34,118 nucleotides of DNA from an uncultured Oscillospiraceae bacterium (GCA_910584715.1 CAJUAN010000028.1:1-34118); one strand, 5' to 3'. Shown: positions 23,745 through 31,834, numbered from the stretch's first letter. The notes: generated by a model not told the origin, from the letters alone. Numbers and translations: made by a program.

Positions 23745-24386
23745 GTGAAATGTTCAAAGGAGACCATGCTTCTTTATGCCGTTACGGACAGAAGCTGGGT
23801 CGGAAAGCAGACCCTGTACGAGCAGGTGGAATCCGCTCTGAAAGGCGGCGCGACCTGTGTGCAGCTCCGGGAAAAGGAGCTTGACGAAGCCGCTTTTTTG
23901 GAGGAAGCCGTTGAAATGAAAAAGCTCTGCGCAAAGTACGGGGTACCTTTTATTATCAACGACAATGTACAGGTTGCCCTTAAGTGCGGCGCAGACGGCG
24001 TTCATGTGGGGCAGTCCGACATGGCGGCGGGAAACGTCCGCAAAGCCGTGGGGGACAAAATGATAGTGGGCGTATCCGCCCAGACCGTGGAACAGGCTCT
24101 TGCGGCTCAGGCTGCCGGAGCGGACTATCTTGGCGTGGGAGCGGTTTTCCCCACCTCCACAAAGTCAGACGCAAGGGAGGTCTCACGCCAAACGCTTAAA
24201 GATATCTGCGCCGCCGTTGATATTCCCGTCACGGCGATCGGCGGCATAAACAAGGGCAATATGGCGGAGCTTTCGGGTACCGGCGTTGACGGGGTCGCCC
24301 TTGTGTCCGGGATATTTGCCGCGGAGTATATAGAGGAGGAGTGCAAAATCCTGAAAAAGCTTTCGGGTAAAATGGTCTCAAAATAA
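23745..24386 (+). CDS. thiE: Thiamine-phosphate synthase ThiE
   Basis: A 213-aa TIM-barrel enzyme joining HMP-pyrophosphate and thiazole phosphate to thiamine phosphate. Motifs: LYAVTDRSW, CVQLREKELDEAAF, FIINDNVQVALKCGADGVHVGQSD, YLGVGAVFPTSTKSDA, and VTAIGGINKGN near the phosphate site. GTG at 23745 is taken as the start (AAAGGA with 8-nt spacing); ATG at 23766 has its AAAGGAG only 3 nt away. It lies 13 nt after thiM. Confidence 0.95.
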   Translation: MKCSKETMLLYAVTDRSWVGKQTLYEQVESALKGGATCVQLREKELDEAAFLEEAVEMKKLCAKYGVPFIINDNVQVALKCGADGVHVGQSDMAAGNVRKAVGDKMIVGVSAQTVEQALAAQAAGADYLGVGAVFPTSTKSDAREVSRQTLKDICAAVDIPVTAIGGINKGNMAELSGTGVDGVALVSGIFAAEYIEEECKILKKLSGKMVSK

Positions 24387-24403
24387 TTTGCAGACCTAAA
24401 AAC

Positions 24404-24436
24404 AGCGGCGTATTGAGGGCACCGCCTTACGCCGCT
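24404..24436 (+). other. Intercistronic hairpin thiE-thiD
   Basis: A perfect 9-bp stem AGCGGCGTA/TACGCCGCT with a 15-nt loop in the 86-nt gap. The following sequence is TTAGAAAAAAT, so strong termination on the + strand is unlikely. It may stabilise or process the mRNA. Confidence 0.5.
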
Positions 24437-24472
24437 TTAGAAAAAATAATGCGCTGAAAAAGGAGAATTTCA

Positions 24473-25276
24473 ATGAAAACAGCATTATCTATCGCGGGCA
24501 GCGATTGCAGCGGAGGCGCCGGTATTCAGGCGGACATCAAGACGATGACAATGAACGGAGTTTACGCCATGAGCGCGGTAACGGCTCTCACGGCGCAGAA
24601 CACCGCGGGGGTATCGGCAATATCGGAGGTCTCCCCAGAATTTCTGAAAAACCAGCTCGACATGATCTTCGGGGACATTTACCCCCACGCGGTCAAAATA
24701 GGCATGGTCTCCTCCGCGGAGCTTATCGAAGCGATCGCCGAACGGCTCGCGTTCTACGGGGCGAAAAATATTGTGGCGGATCCGGTCATGGTTTCCACAA
24801 GCGGCTCGAAACTTCTCAGGGACGACGCGGTATCCGCGCTGGTGAAAAGGCTCCTGCCCCTTGCGGACGTGACTACCCCCAACATTCCCGAAGCGGAAAT
24901 TCTGTCCGGCACGGCTATCCGTACCCCAAAGGACATGGAGCGCGCCGCTCAAAAAATAGCGGAGGAAAATTCCTGCGCCGTGCTTCTTAAAGGAGGACAT
25001 TCCGTCAGCGACGCGGACGACGTTCTGTACGCAAACGGAACGCTGAAATGGTTCAGAGGCAAGCGTATAGACAACCCCAACACCCATGGCACGGGCTGTA
25101 CCCTGTCAAGCGCAATAGCCGCAAACCTTGCGAAAGGCTTTCCTCTTGAGGAGTCTGTGGAAAGGGCGAAGGACTACATTTCCGGCGCGCTTGCCGCCAT
25201 GCTTGACCTTGGGAAAGGCAGCGGCCCCATGAATCACGCTTTCGCCCTGAACGGAAAATTCGCCGAATACAAATAA
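24473..25276 (+). CDS. thiD: HMP/HMP-phosphate kinase ThiD
   Basis: A 267-aa ribokinase-family enzyme that phosphorylates hydroxymethylpyrimidine twice to HMP-pyrophosphate. Motifs: IAGSDCSGGAGIQADIKT at the N-terminus, VYAMSAVTALTAQNT, VADPVMVSTSG, TPNIPEAEILSG, LLKGGH and the catalytic HGTGCTLSSAIAANLA. Normal length. The start follows AAAGGAG. It lies between thiE and thiC in the riboswitch-controlled operon and supplies ThiE with activated pyrimidine. Confidence 0.95.
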   Translation: MKTALSIAGSDCSGGAGIQADIKTMTMNGVYAMSAVTALTAQNTAGVSAISEVSPEFLKNQLDMIFGDIYPHAVKIGMVSSAELIEAIAERLAFYGAKNIVADPVMVSTSGSKLLRDDAVSALVKRLLPLADVTTPNIPEAEILSGTAIRTPKDMERAAQKIAEENSCAVLLKGGHSVSDADDVLYANGTLKWFRGKRIDNPNTHGTGCTLSSAIAANLAKGFPLEESVERAKDYISGALAAMLDLGKGSGPMNHAFALNGKFAEYK

Positions 25277-25292
25277 AAGGAGATACCAAATA

Positions 25293-26603
25293 ATGAGTAC
25301 GCAAAACTACGCAACGCAAATGGAAGCCGCGAGGAAAGGCATTGTTACCCGCGAGCTGAAGACTGTCGCTGAAAAGGAAAAAATGACTGTCGAGGAGCTT
25401 ATGCCTCTTGTGGCAAGCGGAAAGGTCGTTATCCCCGCTAACAAAAATCATGCCTGTCTCGATCCGGAGGGCGTAGGCTCCATGCTGCGGACGAAGATAA
25501 ACGTTAACCTCGGAGTTTCCCGCGACTGCAAGGATTACGACATTGAAATGAAAAAGGTTATGTCGGCGGTGGATATGGGCGCGGAGGCCATCATGGATCT
25601 GTCCAGCCACGGCGACACGCAGCCGTTCCGCCGAAAGCTTACGGCGGAATGCCCCGCCATGATAGGAACCGTTCCCGTGTACGACAGCGTTATCCACTAT
25701 CAGCGCGATCTTGACACCCTTACCGCAAAGGATTTTATAGACGTGGTGAGGCTTCACGCTCAGGACGGCGTGGATTTCGTCACCCTCCACTGCGGAATAA
25801 CCCGCAAGACCATTGATCAGATACGAAAGCACAAGCGGAAGATGAATATAGTTTCCCGCGGCGGTTCGCTGGTGTTTGCCTGGATGTGCATGACAGGGGA
25901 GGAAAATCCCTTTTACGAGTACTACGACGAGATACTGGATATTTGCAGAGAGTATGACGTTACCGTTTCACTGGGCGACGCCTGCCGTCCCGGCTGTCTT
26001 GCGGACGCTACCGACGTGTGCCAGATAGAGGAGCTTGTCCGTCTGGGAGAGCTTACCAAACGTGCTTGGGAAAAGGACGTTCAGGTCATGGTAGAGGGAC
26101 CGGGTCACGTCCCAATGGACCAGATAGCGGCGAATATGAAGGTGCAGCAGACCATATGCATGGGCGCGCCGTTTTACGTTCTGGGGCCTCTTGTTACCGA
26201 CATCGCCCCTGGCTATGACCACATCACGGGGGCTATCGGCGGGGCTATAGCCGCCATGAACGGAGCTGCCTTTTTGTGCTATGTTACCCCCGCGGAGCAT
26301 CTTGCTCTCCCCAATGTGGAGGACGTTAAGCAGGGCATAATCGCAAGCAGAATTGCCGCTCACGCCGCGGACATAGCAAAGGGAGTCCGAGGTGCAAGAG
26401 ATATCGACGACCGCATGGCAGACGCCCGCCGCGCTCTTGACTGGGAGGCTCAATGGGAATGCGCTCTTGATCCCGAGACCGCCAAAGCCATAAGAGCCGA
26501 CCGTTCCCCCGAGCATGACGATACCTGCTCCATGTGCGGAAAATTCTGCGCCGTCCGCAGCATGAACAAGGCTCTTAACGGCGAACATATCGACATTCTT
26601 TGA
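25293..26603 (+). CDS. thiC: Phosphomethylpyrimidine synthase ThiC
   Basis: A 436-aa radical-SAM enzyme converting aminoimidazole ribotide to HMP phosphate. It is the short bacterial form, lacking the long N-terminal extension of the enterobacterial protein. Motifs: NKNHACLDPEGVG, DLSSHGD, PVYDSVIHY, SRGGSL, VEGPGHVPMDQI, GPLVTDIAPGYDHITGAIG. The C-terminal cluster motif reads C412-SM-C415-GKF-C419, a CX2CX3C spacing rather than the CX2CX4C usually quoted for ThiC; the bases confirm it. The start follows AAAGGAG. Last gene of the operon, 16 nt after thiD. Confidence 0.96.
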   Translation: MSTQNYATQMEAARKGIVTRELKTVAEKEKMTVEELMPLVASGKVVIPANKNHACLDPEGVGSMLRTKINVNLGVSRDCKDYDIEMKKVMSAVDMGAEAIMDLSSHGDTQPFRRKLTAECPAMIGTVPVYDSVIHYQRDLDTLTAKDFIDVVRLHAQDGVDFVTLHCGITRKTIDQIRKHKRKMNIVSRGGSLVFAWMCMTGEENPFYEYYDEILDICREYDVTVSLGDACRPGCLADATDVCQIEELVRLGELTKRAWEKDVQVMVEGPGHVPMDQIAANMKVQQTICMGAPFYVLGPLVTDIAPGYDHITGAIGGAIAAMNGAAFLCYVTPAEHLALPNVEDVKQGIIASRIAAHAADIAKGVRGARDIDDRMADARRALDWEAQWECALDPETAKAIRADRSPEHDDTCSMCGKFCAVRSMNKALNGEHIDIL

Positions 26604-26622
26604 TCCTTAATACTAATAATAT

Positions 26623-26663
26623 AAAAAACCGCGCCAATTCATATTTGAACGGCGCGGTTTTTA
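26623..26663. terminator. Bidirectional terminator after thiC
   Basis: AAAAACCGCGCC pairs with GGCGCGGTTTTT around a 15-nt loop, giving A-run and T-run on the two sides, between convergent thiC and the small coiled-coil gene. Confidence 0.92.
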
Positions 26664-26674
26664 TGCGGTAATTC

Positions 26675-27196
26675 TTATGAAAACTCGGCGTGGCTTTTTC
26701 GGTATGTGTCGTTGTCCTTTTGGGCAAGCTCGCTTTGGGCAGCGGCAAGCTGCTTTTGGAGCTTTTCCGCCTCCTCACCGGTCGCGGAATGAAGCTGCTG
26801 CTCAAGGCGTTCGGCTTTTTCCCTGAGCTTTTTCAGCTCCCTGTCAACTTTGCCTGTGTCGCAGACGCACTTTTCCGATTTGGATTTCTCCTTTTCCGGC
26901 TCTTCGGGTTCTTCAGGCTTATCCTCGGACTTATCCTGCTTGTCGGGTTTGTCCGCGGGTTTGCTTTCGGGACTGTCGAATTTTATTCCCGGGCTGCCGC
27001 TTTCGTCGTACTCCATATTATAGAGACCGATAGGCTCGTCCTTTTCGGAGGGAATGTATTCGTCTCGCTTAGCGCTCCGCTTGCTTTCCTCATCGGGAAA
27101 TTCCTCCTGCCTTTTCAGAGCGGTCTGCGCAGCCTTTTGGATTTTCTGCAAATTCGCCTGTTTCATAATATCAATGCTGTTGTTACTTATTTTCAT
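26675..27196 (-). CDS. Small charged coiled-coil protein, unknown function
   Basis: I do not recognise a named family. The 173-aa product has no signal peptide and no TM. Residues 1-30 (MKISNNSIDIMKQANLQ...) look like an amphipathic helix; about 45-75 include a DEYIPSEKDEPIGLYNMEYDE-like stretch and GIKFD; about 78-108 are a Pro/Glu/Lys low-complexity linker; CVC follows; about 115-160 are a strongly predicted coiled coil of KLREKAERLEQQL type. The ATG at 27196 follows AAAGGAGGT. It has its own sigma-A promoter covered by two matching palindromes, so it is likely tightly repressed. The start MKISNNSID recalls some flagellar regulatory proteins, but FlgM or FlgN identity cannot be supported. 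Confidence 0.75.
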   Translation of the reverse strand: MKISNNSIDIMKQANLQKIQKAAQTALKRQEEFPDEESKRSAKRDEYIPSEKDEPIGLYNMEYDESGSPGIKFDSPESKPADKPDKQDKSEDKPEEPEEPEKEKSKSEKCVCDTGKVDRELKKLREKAERLEQQLHSATGEEAEKLQKQLAAAQSELAQKDNDTYRKSHAEFS

Positions 27197-27216
27197 TTCA
27201 GCACCTCCTTTCGCTC

Positions 27217-27271
27217 GGTTCTATTTCAATAGAACCTTACTAAATATATTCTATCACAATAGAATATATTT
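27217..27271 (-). promoter_or_regulatory. Two-operator promoter of the coiled-coil gene
   Basis: Minus strand: TTGACA (27271-27276), 17-nt spacer, TAGAAT (27248-27253). Two palindromes of the form TTCTATTnnAATAGAA lie at 27217-27236 (downstream of the start) and 27242-27271 (covering spacer and -10). Their half-sites are exactly 30 bp apart, about three helical turns, as expected for cooperative repressor dimers. Confidence 0.75.
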
Positions 27272-27325
27272 GTCAATATCATTTACAGCATTTTTGTGCA
27301 GATATTCATAGAAATAAGAAAGCAT

Positions 27326-27353
27326 AAAAAAGACCGCCCCGATTGGAGCGGTC
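27326..27353 (-). terminator. Terminator of flagellin 1
   Basis: GACCGCTCC/GGGGCGGTC hairpin with AATC loop on the minus strand and a run of six U. The same hairpin sequence follows flagellin 2. Confidence 0.93.
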
Positions 27354-27402
27354 AAAATTAATCGTATGAACAGGAGACTTGCTGTAAAAGCTTTTTGAGA
27401 AC

Positions 27403-29463
27403 TTACTGGAGGAGCGAGAGAACGCCCTGGGGCAGCTGATTTGCCTGAGCAAGCATAGACTGAGAAGCCTGTGCAAGGATCTGCTGCTTTGTGAAGTTCA
27501 TCATTTCCTGAGGCATATTTGTATCGCGGATCTGAGACTCTGCGCTTGTCAGATTCTCGATGGATACGTTCAGGTTGTCGATCTTGTGTTCAAGTCTGTT
27601 CTGGATTGCGCCGAATGTAGCACGAACCATAGAAACCTTGTTGATAGCGTGATCGATTCTGTCTATAGCGTGGTTTGCATCCTTAGCGGTTGCAATGCTG
27701 AGGTTTTCGGTATTAAGACCGTCAGCGCGTGCCGAGCAGTTCATGTTATTCTTAAGATCGCCGATACCGCCCTCGGAAGAATATTTAAATGTAAACTTAA
27801 CAGCGTCCTTGGAACGTGCGCCTGTCTGAAGGGTGATATTATCCGTGTAAGTCAGAGGGATAGCAGCATTATCATGTGCATTGGATACGGATACACCCTC
27901 AGCGTCGAGAGCTGCGAGTTCTTCTTCTAACTTTGCCACTGCATCATTAATTGCAGTCATATCAGGTTCGCTTTCCTTAGCGTTTACATCAGGTGCAGCG
28001 CCCGCATCGGGATACGAATAAGAATCAAGAACGATAGTGAACTTGCCAGTATCGCCGGCTTTTGTATCAGCGGTGCCTTTAAACATTTTTGACATATCAA
28101 TCTTAAGAATCTCAGTAGCACCAGCGGTAGTTCCATTCTCGCCGCTTGTAATCGTGAGAACACCGGCTGTAATAGCCGCAAATCCAACCTGTTCAGTGCC
28201 AATCTTAACAGTACCATCATTGCCTATCGTCAAACCGTCTATAGCTATATTGGCTAATGCCCCCGGGGCTGCTGTTGAGGCGGTCGCAGTTACGGTAACT
28301 TCCTTGCCGTCAATTGCCGTAAGGAGTTTATTTATTTCCTCGGTCATAGTACCATCGTTAAGACTAGTTCCAAGCGTCACTGTAGCACCTTCGTCTGCGG
28401 AAGCTGCATTAGAATATTCGTACTGCGCCAAGTCATCTGTGCCACCCGATGCATACTTATCAGCCAAACCTACATTTGTAGGTGCCTTAGCCTTATCGGC
28501 AGGACCTGTGAAGCTAAGGGTCAACATATCACCGGTATCAACCTCTGTAGCGTCAAAGACCGCATTTACCATACCACCAGCGTTAGATGTACTTTTCACG
28601 CTGAATCCGCCTTGACCTGTAGCACCGGTCTTAGTAGGAGCAGTTGCAGCGATTCCTGCTTTCGTAAGATCAGCTGCGGTCAATTCCTTGATTACATTGC
28701 CGTCCTTATCGTAAACCTTACCGGAAGTAGCGGCATATGACACTGTTCCATTGGCAGCTTTTGTTGCAGAGAAAGCAATGTCAACGTTTTTAGCAGTGCT
28801 GTCAAGACCGAGATCCTTCCACAGATTCTCAGCAGCTGTGCCGTCATATTTTGTGTCATCAATGTCTGTGTCAGCACCCATTATTTTATTTCCGTCAGCA
28901 TCTTCCTTAGTCGTGATATCGCCGGGTGTTTTTGCTTTTTCGGCAGCGATCTTAGCATTAATGGCATCTTTCTTAGCCTGAAGCTGACTATCTGCGTTTG
29001 CATAGTCAAACTTACCGTCAACCTCTTCCAGACCGTCAGCCATAACGCCGCCGTTCAGGCAGATAACGCCGTTGAAGTCTGTGTCGGCGATCTGATTGAG
29101 CTCGTCGTTCAGCTGATCGAACTCGTTCTGAGCTGCGTTGCGGTCAACGGGATCGTCGTATGTACCGTTAGCCATCTGGTCAGCCAAAGTCTTCATTCTC
29201 TGGAGAATGGAGTCTGTCTCTGTGAGAGCGCCCTCAAAGGTCTGTACCATAGAGATACCGTCCTGAGCGTTCTTAACGCCCTGAGTCATGCCGGCGATCT
29301 GAGATCTCATTTTTTCGGAAACAGCCAAACCAGCAGCGTTATCGCCTGCACGGTTGATTGCGTAACCGGAAGAAAGTTTCTCCAAAGACTTGGAAAGCTT
29401 GGAGTTGTTGATACCTAAGTATCTGTTTGCGTTCATTGCGGATAAATTGTGCTGTACTACCAT
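27403..29463 (-). CDS. Flagellin 1, large variant
   Basis: A 686-aa flagellin, the filament subunit exported by the flagellar type III system. The D0/D1 N-terminal part (1-~150: MVVQHNLSAMNANRYLGI, KLSSGYAINRAGDNAAGL, FEGALTETDSILQRM) and C-terminal part (last ~95: FGAIQNRLEHKIDNLNVSIENLTSAESQIRDTNMPQEM, in the usual order) are conserved. Between them about 440 residues of Ala/Asp/Thr-rich surface domain make it longer than typical ~270-500-aa flagellins. The ATG at 29463 follows AGGAGGT; a longer open frame upstream is leader sequence. It shares ends, ribosome site and terminator with flagellin 2 but the middle differs. A canonical sigma-28 promoter lies ~235 nt upstream. Confidence 0.96.
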   Translation of the reverse strand: MVVQHNLSAMNANRYLGINNSKLSKSLEKLSSGYAINRAGDNAAGLAVSEKMRSQIAGMTQGVKNAQDGISMVQTFEGALTETDSILQRMKTLADQMANGTYDDPVDRNAAQNEFDQLNDELNQIADTDFNGVICLNGGVMADGLEEVDGKFDYANADSQLQAKKDAINAKIAAEKAKTPGDITTKEDADGNKIMGADTDIDDTKYDGTAAENLWKDLGLDSTAKNVDIAFSATKAANGTVSYAATSGKVYDKDGNVIKELTAADLTKAGIAATAPTKTGATGQGGFSVKSTSNAGGMVNAVFDATEVDTGDMLTLSFTGPADKAKAPTNVGLADKYASGGTDDLAQYEYSNAASADEGATVTLGTSLNDGTMTEEINKLLTAIDGKEVTVTATASTAAPGALANIAIDGLTIGNDGTVKIGTEQVGFAAITAGVLTITSGENGTTAGATEILKIDMSKMFKGTADTKAGDTGKFTIVLDSYSYPDAGAAPDVNAKESEPDMTAINDAVAKLEEELAALDAEGVSVSNAHDNAAIPLTYTDNITLQTGARSKDAVKFTFKYSSEGGIGDLKNNMNCSARADGLNTENLSIATAKDANHAIDRIDHAINKVSMVRATFGAIQNRLEHKIDNLNVSIENLTSAESQIRDTNMPQEMMNFTKQQILAQASQSMLAQANQLPQGVLSLLQ

Positions 29464-29525
29464 AATAGTTACCTCCTGTAAATTGTTGGCAGGAAATCCT
29501 TTCCATGCCTTTTTTTGGCTTTCGC
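29464..29525 (-). other. Flagellin 1 leader hairpin, CsrA-site-like
   Basis: On the mRNA GGCA-GGAAA pairs with TTTCC-TGCC (one bulge) and exposes GGA in the loop; the ribosome site TACAGGAGGT follows 12 nt later. Loop GGA plus a second GGA in the ribosome site is the arrangement bound by CsrA in the Bacillus hag leader. Flagellin 2 has the counterpart. Confidence 0.5.
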
Positions 29526-29546
29526 TAAAGTATGCTTTTGCGAAAT
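29526..29546 (-). repeat. 21-bp inverted repeat, left copy (flagellin switch candidate)
   Basis: An exact 21-bp match in inverted orientation to 29793-29813, containing GCAAAAGCATAC. The 246 bp between the copies contain the only recognisable sigma-28 promoter of this region. Confidence 0.85.
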
Positions 29547-29703
29547 TAGAGGTCAGCCGACTAATGCGCATCTCATCTGCTTCGTCACATTTCACAAAAG
29601 GCGCGGACGTTTCCGTCCGTTTTTTAGAAGCTATTCCCGTAAAGAGAACATTTTCGAGGAGAAGTTCTCACTGTCGAGCCTGTTCTCCTTACTTCTGTTT
29701 TAT

Positions 29704-29730
29704 ATATCGGCAATATTTGGCGGCACTTTA
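29704..29730 (-). promoter_or_regulatory. Sigma-28 (FliA/SigD) promoter facing flagellin 1
   Basis: Minus strand: TAAAGT-type -35 (TAAA at 29727-29730), 15-nt spacer, GCCGATAT (29704-29711). This is a near-perfect flagellar sigma-28 promoter. Predicted start near 29697, leader about 235 nt. A hairpin with a GAAA tetraloop (GGACG/CGTCC) lies in the leader near 29604-29617. Confidence 0.9.
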
Positions 29731-29792
29731 TAGTTTTTAGATTAACTTTTTATGAATTTTATATTAAGCAAGGCTATTCTTCCAGTTTTTGT

Positions 29793-29813
29793 ATTTCGCA
29801 AAAGCATACTTTA
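29793..29813 (+). repeat. 21-bp inverted repeat, right copy
   Basis: Partner of 29526-29546. Both copies keep the same orientation and similar distance relative to their own flagellin gene (55-62 nt between repeat and start codon). Similarity between the two sides stops at the inner edge of each copy. Confidence 0.85.
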
Positions 29814-29868
29814 ATGAACGGCAATGAAAGGATTTCTAAATGCCGAAATATTACAGGAGGTAACTATT
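29814..29868 (+). other. Flagellin 2 leader hairpin, CsrA-site-like
   Basis: GGCA..GAAA pairs with TTTC..TGCC, again leaving GGA in the loop, followed by TTACAGGAGGT and the ATG. The arms differ from those of flagellin 1 yet still pair, which supports a selected RNA structure. Confidence 0.5.
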
Positions 29869-31776
29869 ATGGTAGTACAGCACAATTTAAGCGCAATGAA
29901 CGCGAACAGATACTTAGGTATCAACAATTCCAAGCTCAGCAAGTCCCTTGAGAAGCTTTCTTCCGGTTACGCTATCAACCGCGCAGGCGACAACGCAGCG
30001 GGTCTGGCAGTTTCCGAAAAGATGAGATCTCAGATCGCAGGTATGACTCAGGCTGTTAAGAACGCTCAGGACGGTATCTCCATGGTACAGACCTTTGAGG
30101 GCGCTCTCACAGAGACAGACTCCATTCTCCAGAGAATGAAGACTTTGGCTGACCAGATGGCTAACGGCACATACGACGATCCCGTTGACCGTACAGCTGC
30201 ACAGCAGGAATTCCTCCAGCTGAACGACGAGCTCGACCAGATCGCTGATACAGACTTCAACGGCGTTGTTGTTCTCAACGGCGGCGTTATGTCCGACGGC
30301 GTTAAGGCTGACGCTAACGGTCTTATAGACTACAGAGCTGCTAAGGCTGCTGCTGAAGCAGAAGCTGCTAAGAAGCCCGTTGACATGGTAGCTAACAGCG
30401 ACTATGTTAAGAAAGCTCCCGAGCTTGACGACAGCAAATATACACAGACAGAAGCTACCGCTTTGTGGGCTCAGGCTGCTACTGACGGTTATACTGCCGC
30501 TGCCGACGCTAAGGAACTCAACATTAAGTATGTAGTTGACGCTGTTGACGCTGACGGAAAAGTTACAGCTGTAAAGGGCTACTATGAGGACGGCACAGCA
30601 TACGCCGGAACAATAACCGCAACAGCTAACGGCGGTTGGAAAGACGGCAAAACAAACGCTAACATCGTTCTTGATACGATTGGCGCAAAGGTTGGCGATT
30701 TCGTAACTGTTAACTACACCAATCCCGCAGGAAAAGAAGTTGCTCCTACAAACATAGGCTTCACAGACAGCAATGTTGAGGGTGAGGGCGTAGCAGTTTC
30801 CGGTGATCTTAGTAAGTTTACTGCAGATGCCGCTAAAACCGCAACTATTACATTGCATAATAATGTTAGTGATACAAACTGGACAGGTGCTAATAAGGCT
30901 GATTACCAGGAAGCTATCAAAGCTCTTGACGGTGCAACGCTTAATGTTACTTATGAGACCAAGGCTGACGGTACCATTGATACTGCTAAGACTGTAATGG
31001 AATTAATTGATTCTGAAGGCAATAAGATTAATCTTGCAGCAGGAACTACCGGAACCGGTTGGGAAGTAGATGCTTTGGCTGATGGCGCAGGCGGAAGTTC
31101 TGTAATATCGTACAACGGTAAGACCATTGCTACATTTAAGGGTCCAACTGTTGCTCTTGACGCAGCCGTTGATAAGTCCAAGAAAGGTACTGCATCATAT
31201 AACATCACTGTTGACGGTTACCGTATAGCAGGCGATGACAAGCCCAATGCTAAGCTTGTTAACGACGTTGCTGCAGGTGATGGAGAATATGCGGTTTCTA
31301 AGTCTGACGCATTCAAGAATTCCGAATCCCTCATGACTTACAAGAGCAGCATTATCCTCCAGGCTGGCGCAAGAACAAAGGACGCTGTTGAGTTCACATT
31401 CAAGTACAATTCCGACGCTATCGGCGATCTTGACGCTGACCTCAACTGCACAGCTAAGGGTCTTGGCACAGATAAGCTCTCCCTCTCCACACAGAAGGAC
31501 GCTAACTACGCTATCGACAAGATCGACCAGGCTATCAATAAGGTTTCACTGGTTAGAGGTACATTCGGTGCTATCCAGAACCGTCTGGAACACAAGATCG
31601 ACAACCTGAACGTATCCGTTGAGAACCTCACTTCTGCTGAGTCTCAGATCCGCGATACAAATATGCCTCAGGAAATGATGAACTTCACAAAGCAGCAGAT
31701 CCTTGCACAGGCTTCTCAGTCTATGCTTGCTCAGGCAAATCAGCTGCCCCAGGGCGTTCTCTCGCTCCTCCAGTAA
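29869..31776 (+). CDS. Flagellin 2, large variant
   Basis: A 635-aa flagellin divergent from flagellin 1. The first ~150 and last ~95 residues are nearly identical to it (MVVQHNLSAMNANRYLGIN; IRDTNMPQEMMNFTKQQI), while the ~390-residue surface domain has only loosely related sequence, with shared short motifs such as LQAGARTKDAVEFTFKYNS. In the first 60 coding bases the two genes differ at about four positions, so the duplication is recent or kept alike by gene conversion. The ATG at 29869 follows AGGAGGT. No sigma-28 promoter faces it in the present orientation. The last conserved residues GVLSLLQ are normal, so the gene looks intact. Confidence 0.96.
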   Translation: MVVQHNLSAMNANRYLGINNSKLSKSLEKLSSGYAINRAGDNAAGLAVSEKMRSQIAGMTQAVKNAQDGISMVQTFEGALTETDSILQRMKTLADQMANGTYDDPVDRTAAQQEFLQLNDELDQIADTDFNGVVVLNGGVMSDGVKADANGLIDYRAAKAAAEAEAAKKPVDMVANSDYVKKAPELDDSKYTQTEATALWAQAATDGYTAAADAKELNIKYVVDAVDADGKVTAVKGYYEDGTAYAGTITATANGGWKDGKTNANIVLDTIGAKVGDFVTVNYTNPAGKEVAPTNIGFTDSNVEGEGVAVSGDLSKFTADAAKTATITLHNNVSDTNWTGANKADYQEAIKALDGATLNVTYETKADGTIDTAKTVMELIDSEGNKINLAAGTTGTGWEVDALADGAGGSSVISYNGKTIATFKGPTVALDAAVDKSKKGTASYNITVDGYRIAGDDKPNAKLVNDVAAGDGEYAVSKSDAFKNSESLMTYKSSIILQAGARTKDAVEFTFKYNSDAIGDLDADLNCTAKGLGTDKLSLSTQKDANYAIDKIDQAINKVSLVRGTFGAIQNRLEHKIDNLNVSVENLTSAESQIRDTNMPQEMMNFTKQQILAQASQSMLAQANQLPQGVLSLLQ

Positions 31777-31834
31777 GTTCTTTAAAAGCTCAAAAAGCTT
31801 TTGCAGCACATTTCCTGCTCATACGATTAATAAA

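Noticed and set aside
27217..27271. CRISPR-like or tandem repeat array
   Set aside because: Only two palindromic units, placed exactly on a promoter; operators explain them better.
29741..29813. A second sigma-28 or sigma-A promoter facing flagellin 2
   Set aside because: TATATT at 29760-29765 lacks a -35 box at proper distance, and no TAAA-N15-CCGATAT is present on the plus strand.
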